A program made the translations under genes and the position numbers. DNA of 64,000 nt, from positions 930,001-994,000 of the forward strand of contig OY970300.1 of assembly GCA_963716245.1 (NCBI GenBank), in the 5' to 3' direction. Under the pieces are notes generated by a model. That model was not told the origin of the DNA. It did not search any database and was given only the letters and a program-made list of their open reading frames with translations. Within the stretch, counting starts at the first letter, position 1. Each line of letters begins with the position of its first letter. Of this stretch, positions 24,506 through 32,459 are shown piece after piece. This DNA comes from VRUE01 sp963716245 (lineage in GTDB: Bacteria; Actinomycetota; Thermoleophilia; Solirubrobacterales; 70-9).

Positions 24506-25275
24506 GCGGCCTGGCGCTCGTCGCGCACCAGTTCCGCTACGACCAGAAGACCTTCTGGCGCAACCCCGCCTCGGTCTTCTTCACCGTCGCCTTCCCGGTC
24601 ATCCTGCTGCTGATCTTCGCCACCGTCTTCGGCGACGAGACCGTCGACGTCTACGGCGGGATCGAGACGACTACCTACTACGTGCCGGCGATCGTGACGC
24701 TCTCGGTGATCTCGGCGACGATGCAGTCGCTGGCGATGTCGCTGGTGATCGCGCGCGAGGACGGCCGCCTCAAGCGCGGCCGCGGCACGCCGATGCCGGC
24801 CTGGGTCTTCATCGCCGGCCGGGTCGGCAACTCGGTCGTCGTCGCCATCTTGATGCTCGTCCTGATCGCCGCGCTCGGCCGGCTCGCCTACGGAGTCGAC
24901 GTGCCCTGGGAGCGGCTGCCGGCGATCGTGCTGACGATCGTCGTCGGCGCGGCCGCCTTCTGCTGCCTCGGCATCGCGCTGACCGCGGCGATCCCCTCCC
25001 AGGACGCCGCCGCGCCGATCGTCAACGCCCTGCTTCTGCCGCTCTACTTCCTCTCCGGGGTCTTCATCCCCGACGACCAGCTGCCCAGCGGCGTGATCCA
25101 CTTCGCCGACGCCTTCCCGGTGCGGCACTTCTTCGAGGCGCTCTTCGGCGCCTACGTCCAGGCCGGCGGCGGGTCCTGCTTCGAGTGGGGCAACCTCGCC
25201 GTCGTCGCCGCCTGGGGCGTGCTCGGCCTGCTGCTCGCGGTCCGCTACTTTCGCTGGACGCCGCGCTCCGGCTGA
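24502..25275 (+). CDS. ABC-2 type exporter permease
   Basis: 257 residues with about six membrane segments. The opening LVAHQFRYDQKTFWRNPASVFFTVAFPVILLLIFATVF and the later PLYFLSGVFIPDDQLP are the start and end blocks of the ABC-2 membrane family. It partners the preceding ATPase. The substrate is unknown. The pair occupies the place where yvcK and whiA normally stand between rapZ and gap. Confidence 0.9.
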   Translation: MSGLALVAHQFRYDQKTFWRNPASVFFTVAFPVILLLIFATVFGDETVDVYGGIETTTYYVPAIVTLSVISATMQSLAMSLVIAREDGRLKRGRGTPMPAWVFIAGRVGNSVVVAILMLVLIAALGRLAYGVDVPWERLPAIVLTIVVGAAAFCCLGIALTAAIPSQDAAAPIVNALLLPLYFLSGVFIPDDQLPSGVIHFADAFPVRHFFEALFGAYVQAGGGSCFEWGNLAVVAAWGVLGLLLAVRYFRWTPRSG

Positions 25276-25374
25276 CGCGGCTCACGTTTGACATCCCTGA
25301 GCTGTTCAACGTAGACCTCGTTTGGTGGATCGGCCGACCCGGCGCCCGGGCGCCCATATAGCCTCCCCAGCCCG

Positions 25375-25737
25375 ATGTTGCACCACGTTCTCCTGGAGGT
25401 GGCGAACCTCGAGCGCAGCGCGGCGTTCTACGACGCCCTGCTCGCTCCGCTGGGCTGGCGCCGTCATTTCGACGACGACGGGACGATCGGGTGGGGCATC
25501 CCCAAACCGGTGTTCTTCATCGCCGATCACCACGATCCACGGCCGGGCTTCGGCCTGCTCTGCTTCACGGGGCTCGGGATCGTCGCCGTCAAGGCGGCCT
25601 GGGAGGCGGGGGTCGGCGCCGGGGGCAAGAGCGTCAGCGATCCCGGCGAGCGGCGCTCGCACGGTTCGGGGTCCTACTCGGCATTCCTCACCGACCCGGA
25701 CGGGTACGAGATAGAGGTCACGGTCGGCAGTGACTAG
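25375..25737 (+). CDS. Glyoxalase/VOC superfamily protein
   Basis: 120 residues: MLHHVLLEVANLERSAAFYDALLAPLGWRR is the first VOC beta-alpha module and SGSYSAFLTDPDGYEIEVTVG the last, with metal-type His and Glu positions present. VOC proteins may be isomerases, dioxygenases or resistance proteins. A TTGACA (25288-25293) with a 17-bp spacer to GTAGAC, or TAGCCT 10 nt before the ATG, could drive it. GACTAGC is repeated just after its end. Confidence 0.82.
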   Translation: MLHHVLLEVANLERSAAFYDALLAPLGWRRHFDDDGTIGWGIPKPVFFIADHHDPRPGFGLLCFTGLGIVAVKAAWEAGVGAGGKSVSDPGERRSHGSGSYSAFLTDPDGYEIEVTVGSD

Positions 25738-25782
25738 CAGCGACTAGCTTTAGGTAAACACGACTCAGGAGGGTTCTCTTCG

Positions 25783-26784
25783 ATGGCAGTGAAGGTCGGC
25801 ATCAACGGCTTCGGCCGCATCGGTCGCAACGTCTACCGCGCGGCGCAGGCGGCCGGGGCGGACCTCGAGTTCGTCGCCGTCAACGACCTCACCGACCCCG
25901 GGACCCTCGCCCACCTGCTCGCCTACGACTCGATCCTCGGTCGCTTCCCCGGCGAGGTCGAGGCGGGGGAGAGGTCGATCTCGGTCGACGGCAAGGAGCT
26001 GGAGGTGCTCTCCGAGCGCGACCCGGCGCAGCTGCCCTGGGGGAAGCTCGGCGTCGACGTCGTGATCGAGTCGACCGGGCTGTTCACCGGCCGCGCCGAC
26101 GCGGCCAAGCACCTCGAGGCCGGTGCCAAGAAGGTGATCATCTCCGCTCCCGCCAAGGAACCGGACGTGACCGTCGCGCTCGGGGTCAACTTCGAGACCT
26201 ACGACCGCGAGCAGCACCACATCATCTCCAACGCCTCCTGCACGACCAACTGCCTGGCGCCGCTCGCCAAGGTGCTGCACGAAGCGTTCGGGATCGAGCA
26301 GGGGCTGATGACGACGATCCACGCCTACACCGCCGACCAGCGCCTCCAGGACATGCCCCACAAGGACCTGCGCCGGGCGCGCGCGGCGGCGCTCAACCTG
26401 ATCCCGACCACGACCGGGGCCGCGAAGGCCGTCGGCCTGGTCCTGCCGGAGCTGAACGGCAAGCTGAACGGCTTCGCGATGCGGGCGCCGGTCGCGACCG
26501 GCTCGGTCGTCGACCTCGTCTTCACCCCCTCCAACCCGACCGAGCCCGGCGCCGTCAACTCCGCCGTCAAGGCCGCGGCGGAAGGACCGCTGAAGGGCAT
26601 CCTCGCCTACACCGAGGACCCGATCGTCTCGACCGACATCGTCGGCGACCCGCACTCCTCGATCTTCGACGCCGAGCAGACGATGGCGATCGGCGAGGGG
26701 CGGATGATCAAGGCGGTCGCTTGGTACGACAACGAGTGGGGCTACTCGAACCGCTGCGTCGAGCTCGCGGGCAAGGTCCTCTGA
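25783..26784 (+). CDS. gap: Glyceraldehyde-3-phosphate dehydrogenase
   Basis: 333 residues. NAD-binding INGFGRIGRNVYRAA at the N-terminus, catalytic Cys in SNASCTTNCLAPL, and WYDNEWGYSNRCVEL near the end. It makes 1,3-bisphosphoglycerate in glycolysis. AGGAGGG lies 9 nt before the ATG, one of the best ribosome sites in the window. It is first of gap-pgk-tpiA-gpmI. Confidence 0.97.
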   Translation: MAVKVGINGFGRIGRNVYRAAQAAGADLEFVAVNDLTDPGTLAHLLAYDSILGRFPGEVEAGERSISVDGKELEVLSERDPAQLPWGKLGVDVVIESTGLFTGRADAAKHLEAGAKKVIISAPAKEPDVTVALGVNFETYDREQHHIISNASCTTNCLAPLAKVLHEAFGIEQGLMTTIHAYTADQRLQDMPHKDLRRARAAALNLIPTTTGAAKAVGLVLPELNGKLNGFAMRAPVATGSVVDLVFTPSNPTEPGAVNSAVKAAAEGPLKGILAYTEDPIVSTDIVGDPHSSIFDAEQTMAIGEGRMIKAVAWYDNEWGYSNRCVELAGKVL

Positions 26785-26800
26785 GCCTCCGGGCCCGGCG

Positions 26801-27988
26801 ATGAGCTTCGCGAAGAAGACCGTCCGCGACGCCGACGTCGCGGGCGGGCGGGCGCTCGTCCGGGTCGACTTCAACGTGCCGCTCGACGGCGGCGCGGTCG
26901 CCGACGACACGCGGATCCGCGCCGCGCTGCCGACGATCGAGCTGCTGCGCGAGCGCGGCGCTGCCCTCGTCTTGGTCTCCCACCTCGGCCGGCCGAAGGG
27001 CGAGGCGGTGTCGGAGCTGTCGCTGCGCCCGGTCGCCGAGCGGCTCTCGGAGCTGCTCGGGACCGAGGTCGCGCTGGCGCCGGCTGTGCGCGGGGAGGAG
27101 GTCGAGTCGATCGCGGCCGGCCTCGCCGGCGGCGAGGTGCTGCTGCTCGAGAACGTCCGCTTCGAGCCGGGGGAGACCGAGAACGACCCGGGGTTGGCCG
27201 CATCCCTGGCGGGCCTCGCCGACCTCTACGTCAACGACGCCTTCGGGGCCGCGCACCGCGCCCACGCCAGCACCGAGGGGGTCGCCCACCGCCTTCCCGG
27301 CTACGCCGGGCTGCTGCTGGAGCGGGAGGTGAGCGAGCTGACCCGCGTGGTCGAGTCGCCGCAGCGGCCGCTCGTCGTCGTGCTCGGGGGCGCGAAGGTC
27401 TCCGACAAGGTCGGCGTGATCGACCGCTTCCTCGAAGTCGCCGACCGGATCCTGATCGGCGGCGCGATGTGCTTCAGCTTCTTCCGCGCCCAGGGAATCC
27501 CCATCGGGAACTCGCTGGTCGAGGAGGAGGGCGTGCGGCTGGCCGAGGAGGCGCTGCGCCGCGCCGAGGACTCCGATTGCGAGCTGATGCTGCCGGTCGA
27601 CCTCGTCCTGGGGAAGAGCTTCGACGCCGCGACGGAGCGCCGCGAGAGCGACGGGGTCGAGGTTCCCGACGGCTGGATGGGCCTCGACGTAGGCCCGCGC
27701 ACCGCCGCCGCCTACGCCGACGCCGTCGGCTCGGCGGGCACGGTGCTCTGGAACGGGCCGATGGGGGCATTCGAGCTGGAGCCGTTCGCGGGCGGGACGA
27801 GGACGGTCGCCGAGGCTGTCGCGGCAGCATCGGGCACGACCGTGGTCGGCGGGGGTGACTCGGTCGCGGCGCTGCACGAGTTCGGCCTCGCCGAGAGGGT
27901 GGACTGGGTCTCGACCGGAGGAGGTGCGTCGTTGGAGCTGCTGGAGGGAAAGAGGCTGCCGGGCGTGGAGGCGTTGCAGGATGCCTGA
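26801..27988 (+). CDS. pgk: Phosphoglycerate kinase
   Basis: 395 residues. RVDFNVPLDGG and HLGRPKGE (substrate Arg loop) mark the N-domain; GGAKVSDKVGVI and TVVGGGDSVAAL mark the nucleotide-binding C-domain. It makes ATP from 1,3-bisphosphoglycerate. It lies 16 nt after gap and its stop overlaps the start of tpiA by 8 nt, so the three genes are one operon. Confidence 0.97.
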   Translation: MSFAKKTVRDADVAGGRALVRVDFNVPLDGGAVADDTRIRAALPTIELLRERGAALVLVSHLGRPKGEAVSELSLRPVAERLSELLGTEVALAPAVRGEEVESIAAGLAGGEVLLLENVRFEPGETENDPGLAASLAGLADLYVNDAFGAAHRAHASTEGVAHRLPGYAGLLLEREVSELTRVVESPQRPLVVVLGGAKVSDKVGVIDRFLEVADRILIGGAMCFSFFRAQGIPIGNSLVEEEGVRLAEEALRRAEDSDCELMLPVDLVLGKSFDAATERRESDGVEVPDGWMGLDVGPRTAAAYADAVGSAGTVLWNGPMGAFELEPFAGGTRTVAEAVAAASGTTVVGGGDSVAALHEFGLAERVDWVSTGGGASLELLEGKRLPGVEALQDA

Positions 27989-28730
27989 GCGGACCCCATA
28001 TCTCGCCGCCAACTGGAAGATGCACAAGACCGTCGCCGAGGCGGCCGAGTTCGTCGACGCGCTGCTGCCGCGGATCGCGGCCACCCAGCACGACGTCGTC
28101 CTCTGCCCGCCCTTCACGGCGCTGACCGCGGTGGTCGAGCGTCGCTACGGCACCGCGGTCAAGGTCGCCGCCCAGAACATGCACGAGGAGGAGGCCGGCG
28201 CCTACACCGGCGAGGTCTCGGCCGCGATGCTGGTTGAGCTCGACGTGGAGGCGGTCGTCCTCGGCCATTCCGAGCGCCGTCAGTACTTCGACGAGACCGA
28301 CGAGGCGCTTGCCCGCAAGGTCCCGGCTGCCCTGGCCGCCGGGCTTGAGCCGATCCTCTGCGTCGGCGAGAGCGAGGAGGCCCGCGACGCCGAGCAGACC
28401 GACGCCGTGCTCCAGCGCCAGCTGCAGGCCGACCTCGCCGCGGTCACGCCGACCCGCTTGGCGGAGGTCGTGATCGCCTACGAGCCGATCTGGGCGATCG
28501 GCACGGGCCGCACCGCGACGCCCGAGCAGGCCCAGGAAACGATCGCCTTCATCCGCGACGTGCTGCGAGAGCAGGGCGCCGAGGCAGACCGCGTGCGGAT
28601 CCTCTACGGCGGCTCCGTCAAGCCGAGCAACGCCGCTGAGCTGCTCGCCCAGCCCGACATCGACGGCGCCCTGGTCGGCGGCGCGAGCCTCGACCCCGAG
28701 GACTTCGCGGCGATCGTGGAAGCCGCGTGA
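27981..28730 (+). CDS. tpiA: Triosephosphate isomerase
   Basis: 249 residues from ATG 27981, inside the last codons of pgk. LAANWKMHKT (substrate Lys), VVLGHSERRQYF (catalytic His) and VIAYEPIWAIGTG (catalytic Glu) are present, with phosphate loop ILYGGSVKPSNA. It interconverts the triose phosphates. In many actinobacteria secG follows tpiA; here gpmI does and secG is at 46.7 kb. Confidence 0.97.
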   Translation: MPERTPYLAANWKMHKTVAEAAEFVDALLPRIAATQHDVVLCPPFTALTAVVERRYGTAVKVAAQNMHEEEAGAYTGEVSAAMLVELDVEAVVLGHSERRQYFDETDEALARKVPAALAAGLEPILCVGESEEARDAEQTDAVLQRQLQADLAAVTPTRLAEVVIAYEPIWAIGTGRTATPEQAQETIAFIRDVLREQGAEADRVRILYGGSVKPSNAAELLAQPDIDGALVGGASLDPEDFAAIVEAA

Positions 28731-28737
28731 CGGCCCA

Positions 28738-28775
28738 CCCTGCGTCCTTGCCTGGCGACCCCTGGGTCTCGTCAT
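28738..28775 (+). repeat. Dispersed 38-bp repeat, copy 2
   Basis: CCCTG...CTCGTCAT at 28738-28775 matches 23527-23564 at 32 of 38 positions (core CTGGCGAC and CTCGTCAT exact). Its last two bases are the start of the gpmI ATG. Both copies are intergenic and the pair brackets the segment from the ABC exporter to tpiA. Confidence 0.5.
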
Positions 28776-30327
28776 GAACCTCCCAGTGCCTTCATTGGCG
28801 CTGGTGATTTTGGACGGCTGGGGTCTGGCTCCGCCGGGGCCGGGCAACGCGATCTCGTTGGCCGAGACGCCGGTCTTCGACCGCCTCTGGGACGCCTATT
28901 CGCACACGCAGCTCTCCGCCCAGGGGCGCGAGGTCGGCCTGCCCGACGGGCAGATGGGCAACTCCGAGGTGGGACACCTCAACCTCGGCGCCGGCGCGAT
29001 CGTCAAGCAGGACCTGGCCCGGATCGACGACGCGATCGCCGACGGCGGCTTCTTCGAGAACGAGGCGCTGCTCGCCGCCTGCGACCGCGCCCGCCGCAGC
29101 CCGCGCGGCCGCCTGCATCTGCTCGGGCTGGTCTCCGACGGCGGCGTGCACTCCGGCTGGGAGCACCTCGAGGCGACGATCGAGCTCGCCTCGCAGGAGG
29201 GCGTGCCGGACGTCGTATTCCACGCCTTCACCGACGGCCGCGACACGCTGCCGCACGGCGGCCGCGGCTACCTCGCCGAGCTCGAGCGCTGGCTGCGCCA
29301 GGCCGGTCGGCTCGGCACGGTCGGCGGGCGCTACTACGCGATGGACCGCGACACGCGCTGGGAGCGGACCAAGCTCGCCTACGACGCGATCGTCCACGCC
29401 CGCGGCCTGCACGCCACGAGCGCCGACGAGGCGATCGAGACCTCCTACGAGCGCGAGGAGACCGACGAGTTCGTCAAGCCGACCGTGATCGGCGACTACG
29501 ACGGCGTCGCCGAGGGGGACGTGGCGATCTTCGTCAACTTCCGGCCCGACCGGGCGCGGCAGATGACCCGCGCCCTCGCCGATCCCGACTTCGACGAGTT
29601 CCCGCGCAGCGGACCGCTGCTCGACCTGACGACGATGACCGAGTACCGCAAAGGCTGGCCCTATCCGGTCGCCTTCTCCGAGGCACGGCCCGAGACGACC
29701 CTGGCCGAGGTGGTCTCGGAGGCGGGCGGTCGCCAGCTCCACGTCGCCGAGACCGAGAAGTACGCGCACGTCACCTACTTCTTCAACGGCGGCCGCGAGG
29801 AGGAGTGGGAGGGGGAGGAGCGCTGCCTGGTCGAGTCGCCGCGCGACGTGCCGACCTATGACCACAAACCGCAGATGAGCGCCCGCGCCGCCGCCGACGC
29901 CTTCGTCGAGCGCTGGTCGGGTGGCGAGCACCGCTTCGGGATCATCAACTTCGCCAACCCCGACATGGTCGGTCACACGGGCTCGATCCCGGCGGCGGTG
30001 CAGGCGGTGGAGACCGTCGACGCCTGCCTCGGCGACGTGGTCGCCGCGGTCGAGCGCTCCGGAGGCGCCTGCATCGTCACCGCCGACCACGGCAACTGCG
30101 ACCACATGCTCGAGCCCGACGGCTCGCCGAACACCGCCCACTCGCTCAACCCGGTCCCGCTGATCGTCACCGCCGAGGGCATCGAGCTCCGCGACGGCGG
30201 CATCCTCGCCGATGTCGCGCCGACCGCCCTCGACCTGCTCGGCATCCCGCAGCCCCGGGCGATGACCGGCAAGTCGCTGCTGAGCACCCGCCCAGATCAG
30301 GGAGCCGGTAACCCCCCCAAGAGTTGA
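28774..30327 (+). CDS. gpmI: 2,3-bisphosphoglycerate-independent phosphoglycerate mutase
   Basis: 517 residues. ALVILDGWG and the catalytic Ser in GNSEVGHLNLGAG, then FTDGRDTLPHGG, and the second metal cluster VTADHGNCDHM. It converts 3- to 2-phosphoglycerate with two Mn ions. It continues the glycolytic run 43 nt after tpiA. Its TGA stop lies inside the TTGACA -35 box of the next gene. Confidence 0.96.
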   Translation: MNLPVPSLALVILDGWGLAPPGPGNAISLAETPVFDRLWDAYSHTQLSAQGREVGLPDGQMGNSEVGHLNLGAGAIVKQDLARIDDAIADGGFFENEALLAACDRARRSPRGRLHLLGLVSDGGVHSGWEHLEATIELASQEGVPDVVFHAFTDGRDTLPHGGRGYLAELERWLRQAGRLGTVGGRYYAMDRDTRWERTKLAYDAIVHARGLHATSADEAIETSYEREETDEFVKPTVIGDYDGVAEGDVAIFVNFRPDRARQMTRALADPDFDEFPRSGPLLDLTTMTEYRKGWPYPVAFSEARPETTLAEVVSEAGGRQLHVAETEKYAHVTYFFNGGREEEWEGEERCLVESPRDVPTYDHKPQMSARAAADAFVERWSGGEHRFGIINFANPDMVGHTGSIPAAVQAVETVDACLGDVVAAVERSGGACIVTADHGNCDHMLEPDGSPNTAHSLNPVPLIVTAEGIELRDGGILADVAPTALDLLGIPQPRAMTGKSLLSTRPDQGAGNPPKS

Positions 30328-30352
30328 CATAAAGCCACTTAGATTTCATACT
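30324..30352 (+). promoter_or_regulatory. Housekeeping-type promoter of hsp20
   Basis: TTGACA (30324-30329), a 17-bp spacer and CATACT (30347-30352) make a near-consensus sigma-70 promoter, the clearest in the window. The surrounding 60 bases are unusually AT-rich. The transcript would have a leader of about 30 nt with AGGAGG before the ATG. No CIRCE element is seen. Confidence 0.75.
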
Positions 30353-30391
30353 GTGCAGGAAAGCATCAAACACGCAGTAGGAGGTAGCGAA

Positions 30392-30874
30392 ATGGCACTT
30401 GTGAGATGGGATCCGGCACGTGAGCTGGACCTTCTTCAGGGAGACATGAACCGCCTCTTCGACACCTTCTTCCAGGGCCGTGGGGTCGGCGCGGCCGCCG
30501 CCAACGGCAGCCGGCGCTGGATCCCGCCGATGGACCTGGTCGAGGCGGACGAGGAGTTCGTCCTCCGCGCGGACCTCCCCGGGCTCGAGCGCGACGACCT
30601 CGAGATCGAGGTCAAGGACAACGTCCTGACGATCTCGGGCGAGCGCCGTGCCGAGCACGAGGACCGCAAGGAGGGCTACCACCGCGTCGAGCGCTCGTTC
30701 GGCCGCTTCTCCCGCTCGCTCGACCTCCCCGACGGGATCGACGCGAGCGCGGTGAGCGCCGACTTCGAGAACGGCGTGCTCGAGGTGAGGATCCCCAAGC
30801 CCGAGGAGCGGCAGCCGACCAAGGTCGAGATCGGCGCCGGCAACGGCAACAGCCTGGAGTCCGGCGAGGAGTAG
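30392..30874 (+). CDS. Hsp20/alpha-crystallin family small heat shock protein
   Basis: 160 residues from ATG 30392, which has AGGAGG 8 nt upstream. MALVRWDPARELDLLQGDMNRLFDTFF is the N-terminal arm. The crystallin domain runs from WIPPMDLVEADEEFVLRADLPG to DFENGVLEVRIPKPE, with the final IPK anchor. These proteins hold unfolding proteins in ATP-independent oligomers. It has its own strong promoter. Confidence 0.95.
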   Translation: MALVRWDPARELDLLQGDMNRLFDTFFQGRGVGAAAANGSRRWIPPMDLVEADEEFVLRADLPGLERDDLEIEVKDNVLTISGERRAEHEDRKEGYHRVERSFGRFSRSLDLPDGIDASAVSADFENGVLEVRIPKPEERQPTKVEIGAGNGNSLESGEE

Positions 30875-30916
30875 GCGGGCGGCGGCTGCTGAGGCCGCCG
30901 CCATACGCTTCGGCCC

Positions 30917-32128
30917 GTGCGGAGCGAGCCGGAGCGCCTCAGGTTCGAGATCGACGCCCGCGACGGGAGCGCCCGCGCGGGCGTCCTGCACACGGCGCAT
31001 GGCCTGGTCCGGACGCCGGCCTTCATCCCGCTGGCGACCAAGGGGACGGTGCGGAGCCTGGAGTCGCGCGAGGTCGCCGATCTGGGCTACGGGTTGATCC
31101 TCGGCAACACGTACCACCTGTTCGTCTCACCCGGTTCGGAGCGGATCGCAACCGCCGGCGGCCTGCACGACTTCATGGGCTGGGACGGGGCGCTGATCAC
31201 CGACTCCGGCGGCTTCCAGGTCTTCTCGCTCGCCCACGGTGGGGTGGCCGACGAGGTGAAGGGGAAGGGACGGCCGGGAGGAGACCGTGGCTCGGTCGTC
31301 TCGATCGGCGAGGAGGGCGTTCGCTTCCGCTCCTACAAGGACGGGCGCTCGCTGTTCCTCTCCCCGGAGGTCTCGATGGGGGTCCAGGCGAAGCTCGGCT
31401 CCGACATCGCACTCGTCTTCGACGAGTGCACCCCCTACCACGCCGACCGCGAGTACACCGCCCGCTCGATGGAGCGGACGCACCGCTGGCTGGGGCGTTG
31501 CCTGGATTGGCATGGTGAGGAGGGACCGGCGCGCCAGGCGGTGTTCGGGATCGTCCAGGGAGGCGTCCACGAGGACCTGCGCCGCGAGTCGGCGGAGGCG
31601 GTCTCGGAGGCCGGCGTCGACGGGCTCGCGATCGGCGGCACGCTCGGCCGCGACAAGGAGGAGATGCGGGGGGTGCTCGGCCTGACCGCGCCGCTGCTCC
31701 CCGAGGCGGCGCCCAAGCACCTGCTCGGGATCGGCGACGTGGACGACCTGCTCGCCGGCATCGCCCTCGGGCTGGACGTCTTCGACTGCGCGATCCCGAC
31801 GCGCCTTGCCCGCCACGGCACCGCGCTCGTCCCCGACCCGGAAAACCGCTTCCGCCTCGACCTGCGCAAGGCGGGCTGGGAGGGAGATACCGCTCCGATC
31901 GCCGACGGCTGCCCCTGCCCGGCCTGCATCCACCACGACCGCGACTACCTCAACTACCTCTCGCGCGCCGAGGAGCTGACCGCGGTCCGCCTCCTCTGCC
32001 TCCACAACCTGACCTACCTGCACGAGCTCGTGACCCACGCCCGCGCGGCGATCCACGCCGGATCGCTCGGCGCCTACTCCGCCGCGATCCTCGATGGCGC
32101 CGCTCCGTGGAGCGCGTCCCACTCCTGA
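30917..32128 (+). CDS. tgt: tRNA-guanine transglycosylase
   Basis: 403 residues from GTG 30917, 7 nt after TACGCT. GNTYHLFVSPG and DSGGFQVFSLA form the base-binding site, the nucleophile Asp is in DVFDCAIPTRLAR, and the zinc site is CPCPACIHHDRDYLNYL plus a later His. It exchanges guanine-34 for queuine or preQ1. Most actinobacteria lack queuosine enzymes, so its presence is a lineage hint. No other queuosine genes are in the window. Confidence 0.93.
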   Translation: MRSEPERLRFEIDARDGSARAGVLHTAHGLVRTPAFIPLATKGTVRSLESREVADLGYGLILGNTYHLFVSPGSERIATAGGLHDFMGWDGALITDSGGFQVFSLAHGGVADEVKGKGRPGGDRGSVVSIGEEGVRFRSYKDGRSLFLSPEVSMGVQAKLGSDIALVFDECTPYHADREYTARSMERTHRWLGRCLDWHGEEGPARQAVFGIVQGGVHEDLRRESAEAVSEAGVDGLAIGGTLGRDKEEMRGVLGLTAPLLPEAAPKHLLGIGDVDDLLAGIALGLDVFDCAIPTRLARHGTALVPDPENRFRLDLRKAGWEGDTAPIADGCPCPACIHHDRDYLNYLSRAEELTAVRLLCLHNLTYLHELVTHARAAIHAGSLGAYSAAILDGAAPWSASHS

Positions 32129-32184
32129 CACGCTGCCGTCGCGAAGAAATCACTTTCTGCGCGCCACGCTAAGGTCAATCTGCC

Positions 32185-32451
32185 GTGACGGAGAACGACA
32201 AGATGATTCGTGTGACTGAGGTGGAGCCGCTTGGCGGGTTCGTGCTGCGTCTTCGCTTCGACGACGACACGGAAAGAGTGGTCGATCTCGAGGGCGAGCT
32301 GTGGGGCCCGGTCTTCGAGCCACTGAAGGAAGATCCCGAGCTCTTCCGCGCCGTGAGGATCGAGGGACCGACGATTGCCTGGCCGAACGAAGCAGACCTG
32401 GCCCCGGAGTTCCTCCACACTGCCGGCCGACCCCTAGAGCACTCTCGCTGA
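32185..32451 (+). CDS. DUF2442-type small protein
   Basis: 88 residues; ATG 32203 is an alternative start. IRVTEVEPLGGFVLRLRFDDDTERVVDLEGELWGPVFEPLKED and FRAVRIEGPTIAWPNEADLAPEFLH follow the DUF2442 pattern. These proteins are often encoded next to a DUF4160 protein in toxin-antitoxin-like pairs, but no DUF4160 gene is here. TAAGGT (32170-32175) is 9 nt before the GTG. Confidence 0.75.
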   Translation: MTENDKMIRVTEVEPLGGFVLRLRFDDDTERVVDLEGELWGPVFEPLKEDPELFRAVRIEGPTIAWPNEADLAPEFLHTAGRPLEHSR

Positions 32452-32459
32452 CTGTCGGG

